A stretch of DNA of 14,928 bases from Actinomycetota bacterium (GTDB lineage: Bacteria; Actinomycetota; Actinomycetes; Nanopelagicales; Nanopelagicaceae). Within the stretch, counting starts at the first letter, position 1; each line of letters begins with the position of its first letter. Below are positions 7,058 through 13,701 of this stretch, piece after piece. Location: the NCBI GenBank assembly GCA_947488645.1, contig CANLAC010000011.1:1-14928 (forward strand), in the 5' to 3' direction. A program made the translations under genes and the position numbers. The notes beneath the pieces were generated by a model. The model was not told the origin of the DNA, made no database searches, and saw only the letters and a list, made by a program, of their open reading frames with translations.

Positions 7058-8959
7058 ATGGCCCGTAAATTAATGATTAGAGCCGCAGTCTTTCTAGGCG
7101 GCATTGGTTTTGTTGCCGGCTCAGTCTTATTTGCTCTTGCCTATTTCACCGTTGATATCCCTGATGCCAACGCATATGTAAATAGCCAATCAACAATCAT
7201 TCAGTATTCAAATGGCGAAGAGATCGGCAGAGTCGGAACACAAAACCGCCAGATCGTGCCTCTTGCAAAGATTCCACTCAATGTTCGTTACGCAGTATTA
7301 GCAGCAGAGGATCGTGGCTTCTACTCAAATAAAGCATTTTCTGTAACAGGAATCTTGCGCGCAGTAGTTAATAATTTAAGAGGCGGCGCACTACAAGGTG
7401 GCTCCACCATCACGCAGCAGTATGCAAAGACCGCCTTTTTAACTCCTAGCCGCACTATTCAGCGAAAGATTAAAGAACTTGTAATTGCCATCAAATTAGA
7501 AAACCAACTCTCTAAAGATCAAATCTTTGAAAGTTACTTAAATACCATTTACTTCGGTCGCGGCTCATACGGTGTCATGACCGCATCGCAGCAGTACTTC
7601 AACCGTAACGTCGAGCAACTAACAAATTCACAGGCAGCGGTCATCGCATCTATTTTGCGCTCGCCAGGTTTGTACGACCCAGCATTTAAAGAAGGTAACG
7701 CAGAACGTTTAGCTAATCGTTTTGATTATGTAAAGAACAACATGATTGAAGCCGGCTGGCTAGATAAAGACGCTGCGGCAAAAATGAAGTTACCGGCAGT
7801 TGCACCACGTTCAACCTCTGGCCAACTAAGCGGTCCCAAGGGTCACATCGTTGAAGCTGTGCAAAAAGAGTTAGCAAAACTTGGTTTTAGTCAGGATCAA
7901 CTATTAGTTGGTGGACTTGTCATCAAGACAACACTTGATCAAAAGGCACAGCAATCTGCAGTTGATGCTGTCAATAAGTTTTATCCTGCAAAAGCACCTG
8001 CCGATCTTCGAATTGGTCTAGTTGCTATTCGCCCCGGGACCGGCGAAGTCCTTGCAATGTATGGCGGGCGTGATTATTTAGAGCGTCAATTAAATGATGC
8101 AACGCAATCTATTGCGCAAGCCGGCTCCACATTTAAACCATTCGCAATAGTTTCAGCGTTAGAACAAGGAATCCCACTGACATCAATGTGGAATGGTGAT
8201 TCACCACAGACATTTGATGACGCCGGAAAGCCATATGAGGTTTTCAACTATGGCAATGAGGGATGGGGACAAACCGATCTAATGAATGCAACTAAACATT
8301 CAATTAACACCATTTTTGTGCCACTAGGGATCAAGGTTGGACCAACAAATGTTGTTGATGTTGCACGTCGAGCAGGAATCCCAGAAAGTGTTGCGATGAT
8401 GCCAACACCATCAATTGTGCTTGGAACATCAAGTCCTCACGTCATCGACGTGGCAAATGCTTATGCAACCTTTGCAGCACAAGGAATTAAGTCAAAGCCA
8501 TTCTTGGTAACTCAAGTTCTAGGTAGCAATAAAGGTGTTTTGTATGAAGCAACTCCACAAACCCAAGAGGTCTTTAGTAAAGAGGTCATGGCTGATCTAA
8601 CCTACGCGCTCAAAGGAACGATTACTGGCGGAACAGGTGCGGCAGCACTTGCACTCGGACGACCAGCTGCGGGTAAGACTGGAACATCACAATCAAATGC
8701 ATCGGCCTGGTTTAGCGCCTACACACCGCAGATCGCAGCCTCTGTTGCATTCTTTAGAGATAACGCAACGCAAACACTTAACGGTATTGGCGGGATGACA
8801 TCTCTAACAGGTGGATCCTTCCCTGCACGCATCTGGACACAGTTCATGAAGGGCGCACTCAAGGGCGAACCCGTAATGGATTTCCCAGCACCATCAAATA
8901 TTGGGGGACTTGAACCTGTTGTTATGACATCTGGCGGAAAACAAAAGCCTAAGCCGTAA
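7058..8959 (+). CDS. Bifunctional class A penicillin-binding protein (GT51 glycosyltransferase plus transpeptidase)
   Basis: Polymerises lipid II into glycan strands and cross-links peptides outside the membrane. In the 633 residues a single N-terminal membrane anchor spans about 9-31. The GT51 domain follows, with catalytic Glu84 in EDRGFY and QGGSTITQQ at 113-121. The transpeptidase domain has all three active-site motifs: S357-T-F-K360, S415-I-N417 and K540-T-G-T543. It should therefore be active in both reactions and a beta-lactam target. The C-terminus is a short lysine/proline tail without PASTA repeats. Synteny (DUF5318 before, GT87 after, rpsF beyond) makes it the counterpart of mycobacterial PonA1. 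AAGGGA at 7040-7045 is a distant, weak ribosome site, so translation may depend partly on the upstream gene. The stop overlaps the next start by one base (TAATG). Confidence 0.96.
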   Translation: MARKLMIRAAVFLGGIGFVAGSVLFALAYFTVDIPDANAYVNSQSTIIQYSNGEEIGRVGTQNRQIVPLAKIPLNVRYAVLAAEDRGFYSNKAFSVTGILRAVVNNLRGGALQGGSTITQQYAKTAFLTPSRTIQRKIKELVIAIKLENQLSKDQIFESYLNTIYFGRGSYGVMTASQQYFNRNVEQLTNSQAAVIASILRSPGLYDPAFKEGNAERLANRFDYVKNNMIEAGWLDKDAAAKMKLPAVAPRSTSGQLSGPKGHIVEAVQKELAKLGFSQDQLLVGGLVIKTTLDQKAQQSAVDAVNKFYPAKAPADLRIGLVAIRPGTGEVLAMYGGRDYLERQLNDATQSIAQAGSTFKPFAIVSALEQGIPLTSMWNGDSPQTFDDAGKPYEVFNYGNEGWGQTDLMNATKHSINTIFVPLGIKVGPTNVVDVARRAGIPESVAMMPTPSIVLGTSSPHVIDVANAYATFAAQGIKSKPFLVTQVLGSNKGVLYEATPQTQEVFSKEVMADLTYALKGTITGGTGAAALALGRPAAGKTGTSQSNASAWFSAYTPQIAASVAFFRDNATQTLNGIGGMTSLTGGSFPARIWTQFMKGALKGEPVMDFPAPSNIGGLEPVVMTSGGKQKPKP

Positions 8960-10146
8960 TGAAAGTTAGAACGCTTGTAGTTCTTGTCATATTTGCCTCA
9001 CTAATCTCTTTTGGAAAATCTAGCCATTGCCAAAACACCGGCTGGGCAACGCCAGATCAATATATTCACGCCTGTTATAGCGATCTGCCAGCACTATATG
9101 CAAGCCGCGGATTAGATAAAAACGCCTGGCCATTCACAAGTAATGAGAACAGCGTTGAGTATCCGGTAGTTACTGCAATGGTTATGTATGTAACAAGCTT
9201 TGGTGCAAACTCCCCTGCTACATACTTCAATATCAATATTTTCTTTTTAGTGTTGTTATTCCTAGCAACTGTCCTGATTGTGAGAAAGATAAGACCAGAG
9301 TTTGCATACCTTGTTCCTGTTGCACCAGCAATGATTGCATCGCTCTATATCAACTGGGATCTATGGGCGATTGCGACAATGATGTTTGCCATCTATTGGT
9401 TTGATCGAAAGCAGTATCTACATAGCGCATTAATTATGGGTCTTTCTATTTCAACAAAGTTTTTACCAGTCTTCTTACTTATTCCGATTGCATTTATTTT
9501 ATGGCGAGATGCAAAAGTAAAAGAACTTCTTAAATATGTAGCCGTCGTTGCACTTACTTGGATTGCAATCAATGCCCCATTTGCGTTAACTACCCCAACT
9601 GGCTGGTGGCGCTTTTATAAACTCAACCTCGAGCGCGGAGCAGACTGGGGATCAATCTGGTTGGCGTTAGAACAACTTGGTCTTTCACTAAAAAACCTGA
9701 ATTATCTTTCAATCTTGTTATTACTGATTGCACTCACTACAGTTGCTATTTTGTTATTTGAATTAAAGTACACACCAACTCTTGCCTCCGTTGCCTTTAT
9801 TGTCTTGGCATCTGTAATGCTTGCCAGCAAGGTGTATTCACCGCAATATGTTCTTTGGTTAACACCATTAGTTGTTATTGCCTTAACAAATAAAAAAGAT
9901 CTGCATGCATTTTGGGTGTGGCAAGCAACTGAAGTTATTTATCACGTTGCAATCTGGCAGCACCTGGCATCTGTGACCGGTGCCAAATTTGGACTGGCTG
10001 CCACCCCTTTTGCCATCCTGACCCTGGTCCGAATCGGGGGCACGATCTACCTGATGGCAGTCCTGGCCAGACGGGCTTTACAGGCTCGAAATAAGCACAG
10101 CCAGCTCCTCGATTTACTATTTGAGGCTGGAAAGCCTTACCCTTAG
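8959..10146 (+). CDS. GT87-like polyprenyl-phosphate-sugar dependent glycosyltransferase (GT-C membrane protein)
   Basis: Integral membrane protein of 395 residues with about nine to ten hydrophobic segments and a first periplasmic-type loop holding CYSDLPALYASRGL and a downstream EYPVV. This layout is that of the GT-C glycosyltransferases of family GT87 (DUF2029), which use polyprenyl-phosphate mannose or a similar lipid donor. NWDLWAI near residue 133 and KVYSPQYVLWLTPL near 294 are typical core motifs. The position directly after the class A PBP and before rpsF matches Rv0051. The start shares one base with the PBP stop, implying coupled translation. From about 9960 to the stop, codon choice shifts to CTG, GCC and ACC compared with the earlier part. 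Acceptor and donor cannot be told; glycosylation of a lipid or envelope polymer is the likely role. Confidence 0.8.
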   Translation: MKVRTLVVLVIFASLISFGKSSHCQNTGWATPDQYIHACYSDLPALYASRGLDKNAWPFTSNENSVEYPVVTAMVMYVTSFGANSPATYFNINIFFLVLLFLATVLIVRKIRPEFAYLVPVAPAMIASLYINWDLWAIATMMFAIYWFDRKQYLHSALIMGLSISTKFLPVFLLIPIAFILWRDAKVKELLKYVAVVALTWIAINAPFALTTPTGWWRFYKLNLERGADWGSIWLALEQLGLSLKNLNYLSILLLLIALTTVAILLFELKYTPTLASVAFIVLASVMLASKVYSPQYVLWLTPLVVIALTNKKDLHAFWVWQATEVIYHVAIWQHLASVTGAKFGLAATPFAILTLVRIGGTIYLMAVLARRALQARNKHSQLLDLLFEAGKPYP

Positions 10147-10157
10147 CCCTCTTAAAG

Positions 10158-10175
10158 CCTAAGGTTTTCCTTAGG
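10158..10175. promoter_or_regulatory. Perfect inverted repeat upstream of rpsF (operator or weak terminator)
   Basis: CCTAAGG-TTTT-CCTTAGG: seven-base perfect arms around four Ts, starting 11 bp after the GT87 stop. There is no U-tract after it, so it is a poor intrinsic terminator. It fills exactly the 18 bp between a TTAAAG (10152-10157) and a TAATAA (10176-10181), which could act as weak -35 and -10 boxes. Confidence 0.45.
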
Positions 10176-10186
10176 TAATAAGGAAT

Positions 10187-10247
10187 TTAACCCTCCTGTC
10201 ACGGAAATACCGTGGCCGTCTTAGTCCAGAGGAGGTCGGGTTAACAC
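10187..10247 (+). promoter_or_regulatory. rpsF 5' leader with foldable Shine-Dalgarno (candidate S6:S18 autoregulatory element)
   Basis: Three pairings can be drawn. TTAACCC (10187-10193) pairs with GGGTTAA (10238-10244). Adjacent TCCT (10194-10197) can pair with AGGA (10230-10233), inside the AGGAGG Shine-Dalgarno at 10230-10235. A central hairpin CACGG-AAATA-CCGTG spans 10200-10214, followed by GCCG. rpsF leaders in several phyla bind the S6:S18 complex through a CCG-containing bulge next to a hairpin, and this layout is reminiscent of that. Assignment to that family is inference by eye. Confidence 0.5.
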
Positions 10248-10535
10248 ATGCGTCATTATGAACTTATGGTCATTCTTGATCCAGAACTAGAAGAACGCAC
10301 AGTCACACCAAGCCTAGAAACATACTTGAAGATCATTAAAGACTCAGGTGGAACAGTCAACAAGCTCGACTTGTGGGGCCGTCGCCGTATGTCTTTTGAA
10401 ATTCAGAAAAAAGGCGAAGGTATCTACGCAGTCATTGATATGAATTGCGAACCAGCAGCGATTAAGGAATTAGATCGCCAGCTTAATTTGAACGAATCAG
10501 TGTTACGCACAAAGGCAATGCGTCTAGACGCATAA
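10248..10535 (+). CDS. rpsF: 30S ribosomal protein bS6
   Basis: Small-subunit protein that binds the central domain of 16S rRNA as a heterodimer with bS18. The 95-residue product starts MRHYELMVILDPELEE and has the family WGRRRMSFEIQKKGEGIYAVIDM segment in the middle, ending in LNESVLRTKAMRLDA. Length and composition are normal for actinobacterial S6. The start is marked by AGGAGG at 10230-10235, 12 nt upstream, which is a little far but part of a leader that can fold. It is the first gene of the rpsF-ssb-rpsR-rplI cluster and is followed by a 52-bp gap before ssb. Confidence 0.98.
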   Translation: MRHYELMVILDPELEERTVTPSLETYLKIIKDSGGTVNKLDLWGRRRMSFEIQKKGEGIYAVIDMNCEPAAIKELDRQLNLNESVLRTKAMRLDA

Positions 10536-10587
10536 GCTTTTTGCATACACGATGCTAGGACTCCACGAGTAGAGATGAGGAAATAAA

Positions 10588-11097
10588 ATGGCAGCAGGAG
10601 ATACAACAATCACGATGATCGGCAACTTAGTTGACGATCCAGAGCTACGTTTCACACCATCAGGTGCGGCCGTTGCAAAGTTTCGCGTTGCATCAACACC
10701 ACGCTATTTAGATAAGCAAACTAATGAATGGAAAGATGGCGAGAGCCTTTTCCTTCAATGTCAGATCTGGCGTCAAGCAGCAGAAAATGTTGCAGAGTCA
10801 CTGACAAAAGGAATGCGCGTCATCCTTTCTGGTCGTCTTAAGCAACGTTCATATGAAACTAAAGAGGGCGAAAAGCGCACCGTCTTTGAGGTAGAAGTAG
10901 ATGAAGTTGGTCCATCACTACGCAATGCAACTGCAAAGGTCACTAAGGCCCAGCGTTCAGCAGGTGCGAATGGCGGATACTCTGCACCAGCTGCAGCAGA
11001 TTCATTTAACGAAGACCCATGGGCAGCAGCATCATCGTCATCAGCACCAGCAGGTGGTGGATGGGGAACATCAACTACCGACGAACCACCGTTCTAA
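10588..11097 (+). CDS. ssb: Single-stranded DNA-binding protein
   Basis: Tetrameric SSB that coats single-stranded DNA during replication and repair. Of 169 residues, about 1-112 form the OB fold (TITMIGNLVDDPELRFTPSG, then the aromatic IWRQAAENVAESL and KGMRVILSGRLKQRSYE). A flexible Ala/Ser/Gly-rich linker with DPW leads to the acidic C-terminal tip DEPPF, the actinobacterial form of the partner-binding tail. GAGGAAA lies 4-10 nt before the ATG and acts as ribosome site. It sits between the S6 and S18 genes as in most bacteria, so expression of replication and ribosome proteins is linked here. The start choice is firm because the family N-terminus begins a few residues in. Confidence 0.98.
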   Translation: MAAGDTTITMIGNLVDDPELRFTPSGAAVAKFRVASTPRYLDKQTNEWKDGESLFLQCQIWRQAAENVAESLTKGMRVILSGRLKQRSYETKEGEKRTVFEVEVDEVGPSLRNATAKVTKAQRSAGANGGYSAPAAADSFNEDPWAAASSSSAPAGGGWGTSTTDEPPF

Positions 11098-11125
11098 ACA
11101 CATTTAATCCAACCGACAATCCATT

Positions 11126-11145
11126 CCTAGTTCGCGAGAACTAGG
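11126..11145 (+). other. Perfect RNA hairpin between ssb and rpsR
   Basis: CCTAGTTC (11126-11133), loop GCGA, GAACTAGG (11138-11145): eight perfect pairs closed by a GNRA-type tetraloop; T11125 and G11146 add a wobble pair. It lies 28 bp after the ssb stop and 20 bp before the rpsR start. No T-run follows, so a canonical terminator is unlikely. An RNA processing site, a stabilising end for the rpsF-ssb mRNA, or a regulatory element for rpsR are options. Confidence 0.6.
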
Positions 11146-11165
11146 GCCCGAAAAGGAGCACCATA

Positions 11166-11453
11166 ATGGGAGCAAGAAATAACAAGGCTCTACGCGAGCC
11201 TAAGAATAAGAATGCGAAACAAGCAGCCTTAAACAAGAAGTTTAAGAAGAAGCCGTGCAGCTTCTGCCAGCAGAAGGTCACATTTATCGATTACAAAGAT
11301 ATTGCGACACTTCGCAAGTACATTTCTGATCGCGGCAAAATCCGCGCTCGCCGCGTTACAGGTGCCTGCACACAGCACCAGCGTTCAATCGCAACCGCGG
11401 TAAAGAACAGTCGTGAAGTAGCACTACTTCCTTACACATCTTCAGCGCGATAA
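11166..11453 (+). CDS. rpsR: 30S ribosomal protein bS18 (zinc-binding form)
   Basis: Partner of bS6 on the 30S platform. The 95-residue product has a basic N-terminal tail (KNKNAKQAALNKKFKKK), the core FIDYKDIATLRKYISDRGKIRARR, and the usual C-terminal part VTGACTQHQRSIATAVKNSREVALLPY. Cys31-x-x-Cys34 with Cys68 and His71 gives the zinc-binding C+ type. Some actinobacteria carry a second, cysteine-free copy expressed under zinc shortage; none is seen in this window. An AGGAG at 11154-11158, 7 nt before the ATG, supports the start. It lies 13 bp upstream of rplI and is preceded by a stable hairpin. Confidence 0.98.
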   Translation: MGARNNKALREPKNKNAKQAALNKKFKKKPCSFCQQKVTFIDYKDIATLRKYISDRGKIRARRVTGACTQHQRSIATAVKNSREVALLPYTSSAR

Positions 11454-11466
11454 GGGGAATAGAACA

Positions 11467-11916
11467 ATGAAACTAATCCTTACTCGCGAAGTTGCAGGCC
11501 TAGGTGCTGCAGGAGATGTTGTAACTGTTAAAGATGGATTCGCTCGCAACTTCTTGTTGCCACGCGGAAACGCAATCGCTTGGTCACTTGGTGGAGAAAA
11601 GCAGATTGAAAGCATTCGTCGCGCGCGTTCAGCACGTGAAGTTCGCGATATCGATCACGCTAAGGAAATCAAAGCAAAGCTTGAGAACGCATCAGTTGTT
11701 ACTAAGGTCAAGGTTGGCGCTAAGGGCGCACTCTTTGGTTCAGTAACTGACAAAGATGTTGCATCAGCAATCAAGTCGGCAACTGGTCTAGATATCGATC
11801 GTCATGCGATCGCTACTAAGGGCCACATCAAGAAGCTTGGCACACACGATGTGAAGGTCTCTTTGGGTCACAACGTGACTGCAAAGGTTTCAGTAAGCGT
11901 TGTAGCTGACAAGTAA
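11467..11916 (+). CDS. rplI: 50S ribosomal protein bL9
   Basis: Large-subunit protein at the base of the L1 stalk. The 149 residues show the N-terminal rRNA-binding domain with the L9 signature (MKLILTREVAGLGAAGDVV, then KDGFARNFLLPRGNAI). A charged connecting helix (about 45-75) and a C-terminal domain ending VKVSLGHNVTAKVSVSVVADK follow. Length is standard. AAGGGGAA just upstream of the ATG serves as ribosome site. It is the last gene of the rpsF cluster: an intrinsic terminator begins 17 bp after the TAA. In several actinobacteria dnaB follows, as it does here after a long non-coding gap. Confidence 0.98.
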   Translation: MKLILTREVAGLGAAGDVVTVKDGFARNFLLPRGNAIAWSLGGEKQIESIRRARSAREVRDIDHAKEIKAKLENASVVTKVKVGAKGALFGSVTDKDVASAIKSATGLDIDRHAIATKGHIKKLGTHDVKVSLGHNVTAKVSVSVVADK

Positions 11917-11933
11917 TCACCAATAATTAAAAG

Positions 11934-11962
11934 ACCCGTCACACATGTGGCGGGTTTTTTAT
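11934..11962 (+). terminator. Rho-independent terminator of the rpsF-rplI operon
   Basis: ACCCGTCAC (11934-11942) pairs with GTGGCGGGT (11947-11955) around a four-base loop, with one G-T wobble. It is followed by a run of six Ts (11955-11960). This is the only canonical intrinsic terminator seen in the window. Confidence 0.92.
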
Positions 11963-12252
11963 TTCTCCCAATCAAATCTCATCATTTGATATCTCAAAAA
12001 TTACTTTCCTCCACAGGGCTGTGTGTATAGATATCGGCCCTGACCTGCATCTTTAGTGGCGATGAGAGTGAGCACCAGTAGTTATGCACAATCGATCCAC
12101 CGCTACATACACAGGAAATCGCCCTTATCCACCCACTTACCCACAGCTTTTCCCCAGGGCCAAAGGGTGATCTTCGCGCTCACAGGGGGCCACGGTTTAA
12201 GTTACGCGCAGCAGGTAACACACTTGTCAGTGTCCTATGGGAGGTTTAACGC
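11963..12252. other. Non-coding rplI-dnaB region
   Basis: 290 bp after the rplI terminator with no credible gene. It begins AT-rich (about 11955-12010), including a perfect inverted repeat ATCAAAT (11971-11977) and ATTTGAT (11984-11990). It then becomes more GC-rich and carries repeated CACAG-containing 9-mers described separately. Near dnaB it has a small inverted repeat ACACT-TGTC-AGTGT (12220-12233) and the GGGAGG ribosome site (12239-12244). It must contain the dnaB promoter, but I cannot place -35 and -10 boxes with confidence. Confidence 0.7.
12022..12156. promoter_or_regulatory. Cluster of DnaA-box-like 9-mers upstream of dnaB
   Basis: Compared with TTWTNCACA: TTATGCACA at 12082-12090 is a perfect match. 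One mismatch each in TTATCCACC (12125-12133), TTACCCACA (12137-12145), TTTTCCCCA (12148-12156) and, on the minus strand, CTATACACA (12022-12030). Weaker two-mismatch sites are TCCTCCACA (12007-12015) and ACATACACA (12105-12113). Three sites are spaced 12 and 11 bp, near one helical turn. Whether DnaA binds is untested. Confidence 0.5.
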
Positions 12253-13701
12253 GTGAGCATCGCAGAACTTCCTAATAGCCGCCCTCGTGATCCCAACATC
12301 AACTCTGTTGGAGCCGAGTTTGAGCGCACACCACCACAAGATTTAATTGCAGAGCAATCTGTTCTTGGTGGAATGTTGTTATCTAAGGATGCAATTGCAG
12401 ATGTCATTGAAATTATTCGTGATCGCGATTTCTATCGCCCGGCCCATGAATTAATTTACGATGCAATTATTGATTTGTATGGCCGCGGTGAACCAGCGGA
12501 CGCAGTAACAGTATCTGCAGAGCTTTCAAAGCGCGGAGATATTTCTCGCGCAGGTGGTGCTCCCTATTTACACACTCTTATCTCATCTGTTCCAACAGCT
12601 GCTAACGCTGGTTATTACGCAAAGATTGTTCGTGAACATGCAATCATGCGCCGCTTAGTTGAGGCTGGTACAAAGATTGTTCAATACGGTTACACAACCG
12701 AAGGTGAAGTCGATGACATGGTTGACCTCGCACAAGCTGAGGTCTATGCGGTCACAGAGCGTCGTTCATCTGAAGATTATGTACAACTCTCAACACTGCT
12801 TCCACAAGCACTCGATGAAATTGAAGCGATTTCAAAAGGTATTGGTGTTGAAGGTGTGAAGACTGGATTTAAAGATCTTGATGCATTAACTCATGGTCTG
12901 CATCCAGGTAACATGATTATTCTTGCTGCGCGTCCTGCAATGGGTAAGTCAACACTTGGTCTTGATATTGCTCGTCATGCATCAATTCATGACGGATTAA
13001 CATCAGTTATTTTCTCTCTTGAAATGTCAAAGAGTGAAATCACAATGCGTATGCTCTCTGCTGAAGCACGTGTTGGTCTTAACAATATTCGCTCTGGATC
13101 TTTATCTGATGATGAGTGGTCACGTCTTGCTCGTCGTATGGGTGAAATTTCTGAAGCACCATTATTTATTGATGATTCACCTAACCTTTCCATGATGGAG
13201 ATCCGTGCAAAGGCACGTCGCCTGAAGCAGCGTCATGACCTTAAATTGATTATTATTGATTATCTGCAGCTGATGTCATCGGGTAAAAAGGTTGAAAACC
13301 GCCAGCAGGAAGTATCTGAGTTCTCACGTCAATTGAAGTTGATGGCTAAAGAGTTAAACATTCCGGTTATTGCAATTTCACAGCTAAACCGTGGACCTGA
13401 ACAACGTACCGATAAAAGACCAATGCTTTCAGATCTTCGTGAATCTGGTTCTATTGAACAAGATGCAGACGTTGTCATCATGTTGCACCGCGATGATATG
13501 TATGACCCACAAAACCGAACAGGTGAAGCAGATTTAATTGTTGCAAAGCACCGTAACGGACCAACACGAACAATTACCGTTTCAGCCCAACTTCACTATG
13601 CACGCTTCTTTGATATGCCACAAAACCCAGGTAGCGGAACTGACTGGACGCAACAACGTGAAGCAACTAATACTCCACCAGAAGATAATTTCGGTTCTTA
13701 A
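12253..13701 (+). CDS. dnaB: Replicative DNA helicase DnaB
   Basis: Hexameric 5'-3' helicase that drives the replication fork and binds primase. The 482 residues comprise a polar N-terminal tail, the DnaB N-terminal domain (about 28-130) and the RecA-like ATPase domain (about 195-455). Walker A is ARPAMGKST at 226-234 with Lys232, the catalytic-type Glu257 lies in SLEMS, and Walker B is LIIIDYLQL with Asp336. SQLNR is at 376-380 and the arginine-finger segment KHRNGPT at 432-438. No intein is present, unlike M. tuberculosis DnaB. GTG is the start, with GGGAGG 8 nt upstream (12239-12244); the next in-frame ATG would remove conserved sequence. The stop overlaps that of the convergent EamA gene by 4 bp. 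Its upstream region carries DnaA-box-like sites. Confidence 0.98.
   Translation: MSIAELPNSRPRDPNINSVGAEFERTPPQDLIAEQSVLGGMLLSKDAIADVIEIIRDRDFYRPAHELIYDAIIDLYGRGEPADAVTVSAELSKRGDISRAGGAPYLHTLISSVPTAANAGYYAKIVREHAIMRRLVEAGTKIVQYGYTTEGEVDDMVDLAQAEVYAVTERRSSEDYVQLSTLLPQALDEIEAISKGIGVEGVKTGFKDLDALTHGLHPGNMIILAARPAMGKSTLGLDIARHASIHDGLTSVIFSLEMSKSEITMRMLSAEARVGLNNIRSGSLSDDEWSRLARRMGEISEAPLFIDDSPNLSMMEIRAKARRLKQRHDLKLIIIDYLQLMSSGKKVENRQQEVSEFSRQLKLMAKELNIPVIAISQLNRGPEQRTDKRPMLSDLRESGSIEQDADVVIMLHRDDMYDPQNRTGEADLIVAKHRNGPTRTITVSAQLHYARFFDMPQNPGSGTDWTQQREATNTPPEDNFGS

Noticed and set aside
10901..11107. His/Gln-rich 68-codon frame inside ssb
   Set aside because: It is the +1 shadow of the Ala/Ser/Gly-rich SSB linker; composition follows from that reading frame.
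12092..12100. TCGATCCAC as a further DnaA box
   Set aside because: Too many mismatches to TTWTNCACA to count; left out of the cluster.
12056..12256. 66-codon open frame before dnaB, ending in a GTGA overlap with the dnaB start
   Set aside because: No good ribosome site, no protein-like pattern, and it runs through the repeated DnaA-like sites; more likely chance in a non-coding region.
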